Positions 16,801 to 25,685 of a stretch of 64,000 nucleotides of DNA are shown one piece after another (positions within the stretch are counted from its first letter, which is position 1; the number at the start of each line of letters is the position of its first letter). The position numbers were made by a program, and so were the translations under genes. Below the pieces are notes generated by a model. It searched no databases. It had not been told where the DNA came from and was given only the letters and a program-made list of their open reading frames with translations. Origin of the DNA: Niastella soli (GTDB lineage Bacteria > Bacteroidota > Bacteroidia > Chitinophagales > Chitinophagaceae); assembly GCF_017742245.1 (NCBI RefSeq), contig NZ_JAGHKO010000017.1:407127-471126 (forward strand). The letters run 5' to 3'.

Positions 16801-17559
16801 TTACATTCTTACAGCTATCTGCTTTTGCTGCAAATATCCTTTTAAATCTGGAATTGCTATTTCTTTAAAGTGAAATATGCTGGCAGCCAGGGCGGCATCG
16901 GCCTGGGACTGTTCAAATACGTCAACAAAATGCTCCATGGTGCCACCGCCGCCCGAAGCTATAACCGGCACTGGCAGCTGAGTGGCCAGTTTACGGGTAA
17001 TTTCCAGGGCAAAGCCCTGTTTGGTACCATCGTGGTTCATAGAAGTGAGTAAAATTTCTCCGGCGCCCAGGTCAACAGCCTGTTTTGCCCAGTCAAAACA
17101 ACGGGCATCCGTTTTGGTACGGCCACCATTCAGGTACACATACCATTCGCCATCTTCTTCCTGCCGGGTATCTATCGCTAACACCACGCATTGGCTTCCA
17201 AACTCCTTCGACAGGTCCTGTATCAATTGCGGATTTTTAAAAGCAGCAGTATTCACCGAGATCTTATCGGCGCCATTCTGCAACAAAGCACTTACATCAT
17301 CAACACTGCTGATACCACCACCTACAGTAAATGGAATATTGATGTGGTGCGCAATGCGATTCACCAGTTCCCGCAAAGTTTTACGCTTTTCTACGGTAGC
17401 AGTTATATCAAGGAATACCAGCTCATCAGCACCCTGTTGTGCATATAATGCACCCAGTTCAACCGGATCACCGGCATCACGCAGATTTACAAAATTGGTC
17501 CCCTTCACCGTACGGCCATCTTTTATATCAAGGCAGGGGATTATACGTTTACATAACAT
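16801..17559 (-). CDS. hisF: Imidazole glycerol phosphate synthase cyclase subunit
   Basis: Works with HisH: uses ammonia from glutamine to turn PRFAR into imidazole glycerol phosphate and AICAR. The 252-residue (beta/alpha)8 barrel begins [20 protein letters not shown] with the catalytic aspartate in CLDIKDG, has the second one in [13 protein letters not shown], and phosphate-binding glycines in VGGGISS and VIASGGGG. Length is normal. It follows GNAT-hisA on the same strand after a 162-base spacer of repeat words. Confidence 0.97.
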   Translation of the reverse strand: MLCKRIIPCLDIKDGRTVKGTNFVNLRDAGDPVELGALYAQQGADELVFLDITATVEKRKTLRELVNRIAHHINIPFTVGGGISSVDDVSALLQNGADKISVNTAAFKNPQLIQDLSKEFGSQCVVLAIDTRQEEDGEWYVYLNGGRTKTDARCFDWAKQAVDLGAGEILLTSMNHDGTKQGFALEITRKLATQLPVPVIASGGGGTMEHFVDVFEQSQADAALAASIFHFKEIAIPDLKGYLQQKQIAVRM

Positions 17560-17721
17560 GATTATTATTTTATTCGTGTATGTTCAATCTTGAAAGGCAA
17601 TGGGAAATTGGAAAAGGCAGAAGGCAGACATGAAAACCGTTATGCGCTGCTGCTAACCAGTCAACTGATTAACTGATCAACTGGTCAACCGCTATCAACC
17701 CTATCAACTCCATCAACCCTA
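17560..17721. repeat. Word-rich spacer between hisA and hisF
   Basis: Contains AAGGCAATGGGAAATTGG and GGCAGAAGGCAGAC words, then a run of at least six TCAAC units (ACTGATTAACTGATCAACTGG, then CTATCAACCCTATCAACTCC). No gene. It is the longest gap among the his genes, so a promoter could be hidden here; none is evident. Confidence 0.7.
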
Positions 17722-18855
17722 TCAACCAAACTTCTTCAATTCATCTAACGATATTCTATTCTCATAAATAGCCTTACCAACGATCGCTCCACTACAACCA
17801 ATTTCAGCCAAAACCTCCAGGTCATTAATATTGCTCACCCCGCCACTGGCAATAAAATGCAGCGAAGGGAAACGCGCTATGATCTTTTTGTACAATTCCA
17901 CTGATGGACCGGCCAGTAAACCGTCCTTGCTTACATCGGTGCAGAACACCTGTTGTACGCCATGATCAATATACTTTTGAAGAAAATCGTAGATCGTGAT
18001 ATCAGTGGTTTCTAGCCAGCCACCCACCGTGATCTTCTCTTCTTTTACATCAGCTCCTAACAGAAATTTTTCGGCGCCAAATTGAAGTAACCATTTTACA
18101 AACTCGGCTTCATTCTTTACGGCCAGACTACCAATAGTAGCCAGTGCCGCTCCGGAATTAAATACAATGTTCACATCTTTTTCGGTTTTTATACCACCAC
18201 CGAAATCAATTACCAACCCCGTTTTGCCGGCAATGGCTTCCAGCACTTTCCAGTTCTTTACAGCACCGGCTTTGGCGCCATCCAGGTCAACCAGGTGCAG
18301 GCGTTGTAAACCGGCATCTTCAAACTCCATGGCTACTTCCAAAGGGTTCTCATTATAAATTTTCTTTTGCTCATAATCGCCCTGCGTTAACCGCACGCAT
18401 TTACCATCAATAATATCAATAGCCGGAATGATCTGCATATGCTTTGTTTGCACTAATTGTTTTTCCATTTTAATAAAATCAAGCCCGTATTGCTGCCAGG
18501 TCTTTCCTACCACCTGCATACCAAACTTTTTATAAATACCGGTAGCAGTTAGGCGGGCATTGCACCAGATGCTTTTTTTACCCTGCGCATGTGCCCAATC
18601 CATAACATGTTGCAACAGTTTGGTCCCATACCCTTTGCCTTGCCAGTTGGTCCGGGTAGCAAACTTTCTGAACTGTATGGCGCCATTTCTGTCAAATACC
18701 GAGATAACAGAGATCAGCTCACCATAGTCATACAATCCCCAATGCAGGCCTCTTTCGTCATCTTCCAACTGTACAAATGAGATGCTTTCCTGTGGGTACA
18801 TCACTGCCTGCCGCATGGCCCACACTTCGTTCAGGGGAACCGGTTGTATTGACAT
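17722..18855 (-). CDS. hisA: GNAT acetyltransferase fused to HisA isomerase
   Basis: One frame of 377 codons holds two domains. Residues 1-136 are a GNAT domain: VISVFDRNGAIQFRKFATRT, acetyl-CoA loop QGKGYG at 72-77, and GIYKKFGMQVVG. Residues 140-377 are a complete HisA, ProFAR isomerase of histidine synthesis: MQIIPAIDIIDGKCVRLTQG with the catalytic Asp, VIDFGGGIKTEKD, the second Asp in QVFCTDVSKDG, and FIASGGVSN. The join is only three residues after the last GNAT strand, without a stop. HisA could also start alone at the ATG at 18438. It lies one base after hisH. The GNAT substrate is unknown; whether a fused protein is made needs proteomics. Confidence 0.9.
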   Translation of the reverse strand: MSIQPVPLNEVWAMRQAVMYPQESISFVQLEDDERGLHWGLYDYGELISVISVFDRNGAIQFRKFATRTNWQGKGYGTKLLQHVMDWAHAQGKKSIWCNARLTATGIYKKFGMQVVGKTWQQYGLDFIKMEKQLVQTKHMQIIPAIDIIDGKCVRLTQGDYEQKKIYNENPLEVAMEFEDAGLQRLHLVDLDGAKAGAVKNWKVLEAIAGKTGLVIDFGGGIKTEKDVNIVFNSGAALATIGSLAVKNEAEFVKWLLQFGAEKFLLGADVKEEKITVGGWLETTDITIYDFLQKYIDHGVQQVFCTDVSKDGLLAGPSVELYKKIIARFPSLHFIASGGVSNINDLEVLAEIGCSGAIVGKAIYENRISLDELKKFG

Positions 18856-18856
18856 A

Positions 18857-19447
18857 TTACAAACTCAAAAAGTTTTTCAGGATCAACTCGCCAGTTTTGG
18901 CGCTTTTCTCGGGGTGGAACTGCACGCCATAAAAGTTGTCTTTGTGCAGCGCGCAGCTATACGGTTGTACATAATCTGCCGTAGCAATTGTGTGTTCACC
19001 TAATGCTGCGTAATAGCCATGTACAAAATAACAATAACTGTTCTCGGGCAACCCGGCAAACAGTTTTGTTTTTAAGTTGAAGATGTTATTCCACCCGATC
19101 TGAGGCACCTTTAGGTCGCCAGTTTTGGGCGTGAACTTTTTTACATGCTCGTCGAATATGCCCAGGCAGGTAGTATCATTCTCTTCGCTATAAGCACACA
19201 TCAGCTGCATCCCCAAACAAATGCCCAGCACAGGTTGCTGCAGATTTTTAATAACTGTATCCAGCTTATGTTCTTTCAGATACCGCATGGCGCTGCTGGC
19301 CTCGCCTACTCCTGGAAAGATTACCTTTCCCGCGCTTTGTATCTGTTCAACATCATCGGTCACTACCGCGTTCACCCCAATCCGTTCCAGTGCATACAGT
19401 ACCGATTGTATATTCCCTGCGTTGTATTTTATGATTACCAGGTCCAT
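18857..19447 (-). CDS. hisH: Imidazole glycerol phosphate synthase glutaminase subunit
   Basis: Class I glutamine amidotransferase that feeds ammonia to HisF. The 196-residue protein shows the nucleophile elbow GICLGMQL, GWNNIFN (oxyanion and interface region) and the His-Glu pair in GVQFHPEKS, so the triad is complete. The start MDLVIIKYNAGNIQS is the normal N-terminus. It begins 12 bases after trpA and ends one base before GNAT-hisA: the junction of the trp and his gene sets. Confidence 0.96.
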   Translation of the reverse strand: MDLVIIKYNAGNIQSVLYALERIGVNAVVTDDVEQIQSAGKVIFPGVGEASSAMRYLKEHKLDTVIKNLQQPVLGICLGMQLMCAYSEENDTTCLGIFDEHVKKFTPKTGDLKVPQIGWNNIFNLKTKLFAGLPENSYCYFVHGYYAALGEHTIATADYVQPYSCALHKDNFYGVQFHPEKSAKTGELILKNFLSL

Positions 19448-19459
19448 TCTTTGTATATA

Positions 19460-20230
19460 TCAGCTTTTAATATCGGTTATAAACTTTTTGGTATCGCCCT
19501 CAACGTCGAGGGTATTCTCCAGTGCTTTGATGAACGCAGTGCCTATAATAGCGCCATTAGCGTGTTCACATGCCTGTTGAAAGGTTGCTTTGTCTTTTAT
19601 ACCAAAGCCTACCAGCACAGGATTGTTAAGCTTCATATCCTGTAGCTTTTGCAGGTAGTTATTCACGGCATTCATGTCTTTGTCTTTTCCCGTAGTGGAG
19701 GAAGAAGAGACCGCGTACAAAAAACCGGTGCTTAAGCTGTCAAGCCTGCGAATACGTTCTTCCGAAGTTTCTGGCGTGACCAGGAAAATAAAGTTCAACC
19801 CATAGCGCTGCATAATAGGGCCATATTCCGTTTCAAATTCATATTCCGGAAGATCGGGTAGTATGAGGCCATCGATCGGCATATCTGCTGCATCCTGACA
19901 AAACCGCTCAAAGCCGTATTGCAGAATGGGGTTCATATAGCCCATTAAAATTACCGGAACATATATCTGTTGACGAAAGCCTCTTAACTGTTCAAACAAC
20001 GTGGCAATGGTCATACCATTGGCCAGGGCCTGCGTGCTGCTTGCCTGTATCACCGGGCCATCAGCCAGGGGATCACTATAAGGCATGCCCAGCTCTATCA
20101 TATCGACTCCGCTGTCCTGTAATGCTTTCATTACTGGTACTGTGCTGTTCAATTGCGGATAACCGGCTGTACAGTATACGTTAAGTATATTATTCTTTTT
20201 CTGTTGGAATAATTCTTTTATTCGGCTCAT
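19460..20230 (-). CDS. trpA: Tryptophan synthase alpha subunit
   Basis: Cleaves indole-3-glycerol phosphate to indole, which passes to TrpB. The 256-residue barrel has the family signature IELGMPYSDPLADGPVIQAS with the catalytic Asp and the phosphate-binding GFGIKD, plus YAVSSSSTTGKD in loop 6. The first catalytic Glu lies in MIELGMPY. Length is normal for Bacteroidota. It is separated from trpB by 184 bases of nested inverted repeats and followed after 12 bases by hisH. Confidence 0.96.
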   Translation of the reverse strand: MSRIKELFQQKKNNILNVYCTAGYPQLNSTVPVMKALQDSGVDMIELGMPYSDPLADGPVIQASSTQALANGMTIATLFEQLRGFRQQIYVPVILMGYMNPILQYGFERFCQDAADMPIDGLILPDLPEYEFETEYGPIMQRYGLNFIFLVTPETSEERIRRLDSLSTGFLYAVSSSSTTGKDKDMNAVNNYLQKLQDMKLNNPVLVGFGIKDKATFQQACEHANGAIIGTAFIKALENTLDVEGDTKKFITDIKS

Positions 20231-20263
20231 TGTTACAAGTTTCAGGTTACAGGTTACTTACCT

Positions 20264-20406
20264 GACCTGTAAGGTGCATCATTGGAACCTGCATTCGTAT
20301 TAGGTTTAATTGCACCTGACAGGTCTGGTTGTATAGAAATGGAAGACCTGTCAGGACCGCGTATACTTTCTGATTTTTCAAGATCCGATGGCGGACCTTA
20401 CAGGTC
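20264..20406. repeat. Nested inverted repeats between trpB and trpA
   Basis: Outer pair: GACCTGTAAGGT (20264-20275) with ACCTTACAGGTC (20395-20406). Inner pair: CCTGACAGGTCT (20315-20326) with AGACCTGTCAGG (20344-20355). All four arms are perfect 12-mers built on the word ACCTG-n-AGGT. In RNA they could fold as a two-level stem between two genes whose products work one to one. Confidence 0.7.
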
Positions 20407-20414
20407 TTCTCTAT

Positions 20415-21662
20415 TTATTTCCCTTCCATTGCTTTCATATAAGTAGCCATGTCTTTATCGCCTCTTCCACTTAAACAAACCACCACTGTTGAATCCTTTG
20501 TGAACATAGCTTTTGCCGGAATGGGCGCTTCTGTTTTTTTCGCATTCACCGGACTCAGGAATTCCAGACTGGCCAGGGCATGAGAACTTTCCAGTGCCGG
20601 GATAATCCCTTCTTTTTTTGCCAGGTTAAATGCAGCCTGCAATGCTTCTTCATCGGTAGCGCTTAAGAAAACACCCCGGCCTGAATCATATAAGTGGGCA
20701 TGCAACGGGCCAATGCCCGGATAATCCAACCCCGCAGAAATACTGTGCGGCTCTACTACCTGCCCATCTTCAGTTTGCATAACCAGGCTTTTGCTGCCAT
20801 GTAATACACCCGGTTTACCTAACTGGGTGGTAGCAGCGCTTAACCCGCTGTGTACCCCATGACCGGCGGCTTCTACAGCTATTAGTTGTACCGTTGGCTC
20901 TTCCAGAAAATGATAAAAAGTACCGGCTGCATTACTGCCACCGCCTACGCAGGCCAATACATGCGTGGGCAATTCGCTGCCTGTGTGTTCTTTTAACTGT
21001 CCGCGGATCTCTTCACTGATAATGCTTTGAAAACGCGCTACCATATCAGGATATGGATGCGGCCCCACCACACTGCCTATGATATAATGTGTATCTGTGG
21101 GATTGTTGATCCAGTCACGGATCGCTTCGTTGGTAGCATCCTTTAAAGTTTTGCTGCCACTGGTGGCGGGGATCACCGTAGCCCCCAGCATTTTCATCCG
21201 GGCCACATTCGGCGCCTGACGCTCAATGTCCTTCTCACCCATATAAACAATGCACTCAACTCCTTTTAATGCACACACCGTTGCAGTAGCTACCCCGTGT
21301 TGTCCGGCGCCCGTCTCTGCAATAATGCGTTTCTTGCCCAAACGTTCGGCTAATAATATCTGACCGAGGGCATTGTTCAGTTTATGCGAACCGGTATGAC
21401 ACAGGTCTTCGCGTTTCAGGTAGATCTGCGTGCCATATTGTTCGCTCAGCCGTTTGGCATAATACAGCGGTGAAGGCCGGCCCACATAATCGTGTAACAA
21501 AGCCTTATATTCCTTTTGGAATGCAGGATCGTAAATAATGTCAAGGTATTTTGATCGCAACTCTTCTACATTTGGGTGCAGCATTTCGGGAATAAATGCA
21601 CCCCCAAACTTTCCATAATATCCCTGTACATTAGGTTGTTGATATTTTGTTGTTGTCGTCAT
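20415..21662 (-). CDS. trpB: Tryptophan synthase beta subunit
   Basis: Condenses indole with serine to tryptophan using pyridoxal phosphate. The 415-residue protein has the PLP lysine in HTGSHKLNNALGQ, the AETGAGQHGVATAT block with the catalytic Glu, the phosphate-binding CVGGGSNAAG and the C-terminal CLSGRGDKD. Motifs and length are standard for TrpB1. An in-frame start matches MTTTTKYQQPNVQGYYGKFGG, where the YYGKFGGAF block is usual. It follows the glutaminase-like gene after 8 bases. Confidence 0.97.
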   Translation of the reverse strand: MTTTTKYQQPNVQGYYGKFGGAFIPEMLHPNVEELRSKYLDIIYDPAFQKEYKALLHDYVGRPSPLYYAKRLSEQYGTQIYLKREDLCHTGSHKLNNALGQILLAERLGKKRIIAETGAGQHGVATATVCALKGVECIVYMGEKDIERQAPNVARMKMLGATVIPATSGSKTLKDATNEAIRDWINNPTDTHYIIGSVVGPHPYPDMVARFQSIISEEIRGQLKEHTGSELPTHVLACVGGGSNAAGTFYHFLEEPTVQLIAVEAAGHGVHSGLSAATTQLGKPGVLHGSKSLVMQTEDGQVVEPHSISAGLDYPGIGPLHAHLYDSGRGVFLSATDEEALQAAFNLAKKEGIIPALESSHALASLEFLSPVNAKKTEAPIPAKAMFTKDSTVVVCLSGRGDKDMATYMKAMEGK

Positions 21663-21670
21663 TTGTACTA

Positions 21671-22423
21671 CTATTTAACTGCTGTTGTGTCATGTCGATT
21701 ATTTCGGCATACTGTTCCTATGCTACTGTACTGTTCCATGGCATTCAGCAGGGCTATTAATATCGGATGCGGCTTCTCATAGCTGGAATTAACCTGTGGA
21801 ACAAATAAAGTTCCTATAAAGAAAGGGTGGTCTTTTAATTCCACAATCCTTGCTTCTTTGTATTTGTCACTGGCTACCATGCTAAGACCAGCCTCATGAA
21901 TTTGTTCCTGGTATGCCGGATTCAACCCAAAATTGCAATAATAATTCTCCGTGATCGTATTGGTATTGAAGAGGCGAGATACCAACGAATCTTTTTGGGT
22001 TATTTCAATTTCGAGCGTTTGTCCTTTCAATGAGCAGCTTAACGGATTAATCACCAGTCGCGATGCATAGGGATTGGTTTCTGCATGTTCAGCATCAGTA
22101 ATGCCCAGCACATGGCGCGCAAACTCAATGACCATATGTTGAAAGCCGCCGCAGGTACCCAGGGTGGGGACCCGGTGCGTGCGGGCATATTCAATGAGCT
22201 TCAACACCCCCGACATGCTTTTATACGGACTACCCGGTGCTATCAGAAATCCCTGGTACGACTGTATGATGAGCTCAAACTCCGGTTCTATCTGTTCCGT
22301 AGCTACCCATTCGTATGTAAAGAGCTTTCCAAATTGTTTGGCGGCATGATCAAGCGCTTCGTTGTTAGCTATGTGAGTAGCATTCGAAGCATCATAATCA
22401 CCCATGATCCCTAGCTTTATCAT
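21671..22423 (-). CDS. CTP synthase C-terminal-region-like protein (degenerate glutaminase)
   Basis: A 250-residue protein of the class I glutamine amidotransferase fold, closest in pattern to the separate proteins that resemble the CTP synthase C-terminal domain. The nucleophile elbow Gly-Thr-Cys-Gly-Gly-Phe-Gln is kept, but where active enzymes have Phe-His-Pro-Glu this one reads LFVPQ, so the catalytic His and Glu are absent. It is therefore unlikely to hydrolyse glutamine in the usual way. The start MIKLGIMGDYDASN at 22423 is chosen; an upstream ATG at 22459 would overlap the preceding gene. It sits inside the trp unit directly before trpB; its role there is unknown. Confidence 0.72.
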   Translation of the reverse strand: MIKLGIMGDYDASNATHIANNEALDHAAKQFGKLFTYEWVATEQIEPEFELIIQSYQGFLIAPGSPYKSMSGVLKLIEYARTHRVPTLGTCGGFQHMVIEFARHVLGITDAEHAETNPYASRLVINPLSCSLKGQTLEIEITQKDSLVSRLFNTNTITENYYCNFGLNPAYQEQIHEAGLSMVASDKYKEARIVELKDHPFFIGTLFVPQVNSSYEKPHPILIALLNAMEQYSSIGTVCRNNRHDTTAVK

Positions 22424-22448
22424 AGTATGAGGTTTAATTGCTATTCCC

Positions 22449-22967
22449 CTACCCTTCAACCGGTTGCTCCGGTGTCTTCAACACCAATTGCATAAAAGTA
22501 AGATCGAGCCAGCGGCCAAACTTGTAACCAACCTGTGCAAAATGCCCTACCTCTTTAAAGCCAAAACGCTCGTGCAATTTTATACTTACATCATTGGTTG
22601 AATCGATACCCGCCACAATCGTATGCAGGTTCAATTCGGCTGCTGCCTTTATCAACGGTTCCAGCAATAGTTTACCAATGCCTTTACCACGTTGATCAGG
22701 AGCTACATATATCGAGTTCTCTACGGAATATTTATAGGCGGCCCAGGCCCGCCATGGCCCAATTGAACTAAATCCTATTACCTGACCGCCTTCTTCGGCT
22801 ACAAATACCGGGTAACCCTGTGCTTCTTTTATCCGGAACCATTGCCGCCGCATTTCCAGTGTATGCGGTTCGTAATCATAGACCGCAGTGGTATTCAATA
22901 CAGCGTCGTTGTAAATTTCCAGAATAGCTTCCAGGTCAGTTTCCCTGGCCGTTCGTATGTGGATCAT
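22449..22967 (-). CDS. GNAT acetyltransferase, MnaT/phosphinothricin-type
   Basis: A 172-residue acetyltransferase with the family pattern RTARETDLEAILEIYNDAVL, TTAVYDYEP, the acetyl-CoA loop DQRGKGIGKLLL near 92-103, and HERFGFKEVGHFAQVGYKFG. Relatives acetylate methionine sulfone/sulfoximine or phosphinothricin-type amino-acid analogues; the substrate here is not known. It is placed 12 bases after trpF inside the trp unit, and it is the second GNAT in the merged unit besides the one fused to HisA. Confidence 0.85.
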   Translation of the reverse strand: MIHIRTARETDLEAILEIYNDAVLNTTAVYDYEPHTLEMRRQWFRIKEAQGYPVFVAEEGGQVIGFSSIGPWRAWAAYKYSVENSIYVAPDQRGKGIGKLLLEPLIKAAAELNLHTIVAGIDSTNDVSIKLHERFGFKEVGHFAQVGYKFGRWLDLTFMQLVLKTPEQPVEG

Positions 22968-22979
22968 AGAATAAGTTTA

Positions 22980-23615
22980 TTACTTACTGTTCAATTTGGT
23001 GACAAAGTCTTTTACTTTCGCCATGTCCTTTATACCCGGACTTATTTCGAACTTACTATTGATATCTACTGCAAACAAGGCTTTTGCTACTGGCAGGGCG
23101 GCAAACTCGTTCAGCCTGTCTTCATCACCAGGTTCAATACCACCACTGAGGAAAAAGGGTTTGCCAATGGTGGCATCCTTTAACATGTTCCAGTTAAACT
23201 TTACGCCGGTACCGCCATAGCCCGCGCCCATGGTATCGAACATGAACATATCGCACACATCCATATAATTCCGTATCATCCATTCAATGTTATCCGATTC
23301 ACTGATGCGGAAGGCTTTTACTACCGATACATAGTCTGCGATCTTTTCGCAATACTTGGGCGATTCATCGCCGTGTAACTGTACCATGTGTAAACGGCAT
23401 TCATCTACCATGTGAAGCACTTCTTCAATGGGGGCGTTTACAAAAACGCCTACCTTGTTAATGTTGTTTTCTTTCCTGATCTGGCTGGTAGTAAGGCCTT
23501 TGAAAACATAGCGCGGACTTTTTGGATAAAAGATAAATCCTGCAAATGTTACGCCCAGGCTTCCTAATTGTTCCAGCTGTTCGGGCAGTGTCATACCGCA
23601 AACTTTTACTCGCAT
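22980..23615 (-). CDS. trpF: Phosphoribosylanthranilate isomerase
   Basis: Third step of tryptophan synthesis, an Amadori rearrangement. The 211-residue barrel begins MRVKVCGMTLPEQ with the catalytic Cys in KVCGM, has GFIFYPKSPRYV, VQLHGDESPKYC, the general-acid Asp in MFDTMGAGYGGTG and PFFLSGGIEPGD at the phosphate site. Motifs are intact and length is usual. It lies 49 bases after trpC. Confidence 0.95.
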   Translation of the reverse strand: MRVKVCGMTLPEQLEQLGSLGVTFAGFIFYPKSPRYVFKGLTTSQIRKENNINKVGVFVNAPIEEVLHMVDECRLHMVQLHGDESPKYCEKIADYVSVVKAFRISESDNIEWMIRNYMDVCDMFMFDTMGAGYGGTGVKFNWNMLKDATIGKPFFLSGGIEPGDEDRLNEFAALPVAKALFAVDINSKFEISPGIKDMAKVKDFVTKLNSK

Positions 23616-23664
23616 AGCGTAGTCAGATTTTAAGTGTTAGGGTTTCGGCCATGCAATCGCTGTG

Positions 23665-24450
23665 TTATTTCGTTTCCAGTTGCGCTATGAATTTATGAAA
23701 AGCTTCGCCCGGTTGCGCTTCTTTCATAAAATTCTCTCCGATCAGGAACCCACGGAAACCATTTTCTTTAAAGAGCCTGATGTTGGCAACAGAACTGATA
23801 CCGCTTTCGGCAATCTTGATCTTGCCGGCAGGAATACGTTCTGCCATACGCAGGCTCCGATCAATGTCTACTTCAAACGTTTTCAAATTGCGGTTGTTGA
23901 TGCCTACCAGTTTTGTTTCATCACAAATATGCTCCAACTCCTCTTCGGCATGCAATTCCAGCAATACTTCCAGTTGCAGGGAGGCCGCAAATGATGCTAA
24001 TCGTTTAACTTCAGCTGGTGTCAGACAAGCTGCAATTAACAGGATCACATCGGCACCCATGGCCCTGGCTTCTACGATCTGGTATTCATCGATCATAAAA
24101 TCCTTACGAAGAATAGGCACCTGGTTAACTCTTGCTTTTATAAGGTCGGCCGTGCTACCGCCAAAAAATTGTTCATCGGTAAGTACAGATAATCCGGAAG
24201 CGCCATAACGGGCATATGCTGACGTTACTTCCACTACATCGGCGCGGCCGTTGATGATACCTTTGGAAGGCGACTTCCTTTTAAACTCGGCAATAATTCC
24301 GGTTTTGGCATCATCGAGCAAAAACTGCCCAAGTGATAATACAGAACGTTTAAAGCCATCCTGCTGTTCCAGCTCCTTTACAGAAGTTTGCGCTTTACGC
24401 TCAGCTACTTCTGTACGTTTGTGTTCTATTATTCTATCAAGTATATTCAT
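23665..24450 (-). CDS. trpC: Indole-3-glycerol phosphate synthase
   Basis: Closes the indole ring from CdRP. The 261-residue product starts MNILDRIIEHKRTEVAERK, the usual first helix; an in-frame ATG at 24507 would add 19 non-homologous residues. The conserved blocks are visible: IIAEFKRKSPSKG with catalytic Lys, VLTDEQFFGGS, PILRKDFMIDEYQI with Lys, VGINNRNLKTFEVD, and ESGISS plus FLIGENFM near the end. It is a monofunctional TrpC, separate from trpF. Confidence 0.96.
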   Translation of the reverse strand: MNILDRIIEHKRTEVAERKAQTSVKELEQQDGFKRSVLSLGQFLLDDAKTGIIAEFKRKSPSKGIINGRADVVEVTSAYARYGASGLSVLTDEQFFGGSTADLIKARVNQVPILRKDFMIDEYQIVEARAMGADVILLIAACLTPAEVKRLASFAASLQLEVLLELHAEEELEHICDETKLVGINNRNLKTFEVDIDRSLRMAERIPAGKIKIAESGISSVANIRLFKENGFRGFLIGENFMKEAQPGEAFHKFIAQLETK

Positions 24451-24639
24451 TACTAAAGTGATCAATTTGTGAATTAAGATGCCGAATCGGCAATCGTGAA
24501 TCGGCAATCGGCAATTGGTTCGCGAAATTCAAGTCTCGCTGCATTATTTTTGCCCTCTGCCTTCTGCCCTTTTCCTTTCACCTCGTTAACTTGTTAACTT
24601 GTCAACCTGTTAACTTGTCAACCTTTCAACCTCCTATTC
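24451..24639. repeat. Word-rich spacer between trpD and trpC
   Basis: Contains GAATCGGCAATCGTGAATCG and GGCAATCGGCAATTGG, GTTCGCGAAATTCAAG (TTCGCGACATTCGAA family), TGCCCTCTGCCTTCTGCCC, and then alternating TTAACTTG / TCAACCTG units to 24630. No gene. The same words occur inside trpG. Confidence 0.75.
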
Positions 24640-25632
24640 CTACTGCAATGCAATTAACTTCGATAACGCCTCATTTGCTTTCCCACTTTCCAAACTGTCT
24701 ACGGCTGCGGCATAGGCATCATCATAACTCTTATAGTTACCCGTGCAATGCAAAGCCATGGCGGCGTTGGCAAGTACCACCGCATTTTGCGCCCAGCTGC
24801 CTTCGCCTTTTAATATTTTAGTGAATAATTTGGCTGCTTCTTCTACAGTATTGCCACCATAAATATCAGCAGGGTTTACCATGCGTTTTCCCAACTGCTC
24901 GGGCGTCATGATCTTTTCGCCATTATTGGTGATCACCTTGGTATCATTGGTAAGCGAGATCTCGTCGTATCCATCTAACCCATGAATAATGGTAAAAGCC
25001 CTGTCGGTCAGTTGTAACAGGTAATTATAGATGCGCGCCATTTCCAGGTTATATACCCCTACCAGTTGAAAGGGAGGGAACGCCGGGTTTACCATGGGTC
25101 CTAACATATTGAAGAAGGTACGCATACCCAGGTTCTTTCTGATGGGCCCTACTGTTTTTAATGCGGGATGAAACAATGGTGCATGTAAAAAACAGATATT
25201 AGCCTGATCTACTTCTTTCTTCAATCTGTCCGGATCGTTCTTCATTCTATAACCCAGTTGCTCCATAACGTTGCTGGCACCGCTTATAGAGGAAGCGCCG
25301 TAGTTACCGTGTTTGGCTACTTTTTGGCCAGTTCCCGCCACAATAAAACAACTGAGAGTTGAAATATTGAAGGTATTCTTACCATCACCACCGGTACCTA
25401 CTATATCGATCACCGGGAAGCCATTCAAATCAACTTTTACACACAATTCCAGCAAGGCATCCTGAAATCCCTGCAGCTCCTCAATGGTTACGCTGCGCAT
25501 GAGGTATACGGTCATAAAGGCCGTTACTTCATGTTCGTTGTAAACACCTTTACCAATGTTCAGCAAAACGTCTTTCGCCTGCTCACGGCTTAACGTTTTA
25601 TGTTCAAACAGGAATTGTAATATCTTTTTCAT
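24640..25632 (-). CDS. trpD: Anthranilate phosphoribosyltransferase
   Basis: Joins anthranilate to PRPP. The 330-residue protein has the signature VDIVGTGGDGKNTFNIST (PRPP-binding), KHGNYGASSISGASNVMEQLG with the conserved Asn and Arg-rich part, and GLDGYDEISL. Length is that of the family. The gene follows trpG by 53 bases and precedes trpC by 189 bases of repeat words. Confidence 0.96.
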   Translation of the reverse strand: MKKILQFLFEHKTLSREQAKDVLLNIGKGVYNEHEVTAFMTVYLMRSVTIEELQGFQDALLELCVKVDLNGFPVIDIVGTGGDGKNTFNISTLSCFIVAGTGQKVAKHGNYGASSISGASNVMEQLGYRMKNDPDRLKKEVDQANICFLHAPLFHPALKTVGPIRKNLGMRTFFNMLGPMVNPAFPPFQLVGVYNLEMARIYNYLLQLTDRAFTIIHGLDGYDEISLTNDTKVITNNGEKIMTPEQLGKRMVNPADIYGGNTVEEAAKLFTKILKGEGSWAQNAVVLANAAMALHCTGNYKSYDDAYAAAVDSLESGKANEALSKLIALQ

Positions 25633-25685
25633 TTCATTAGTAGTAATCAGGTCAATAATTTGTTTTCTATTAACACATCAGCACA

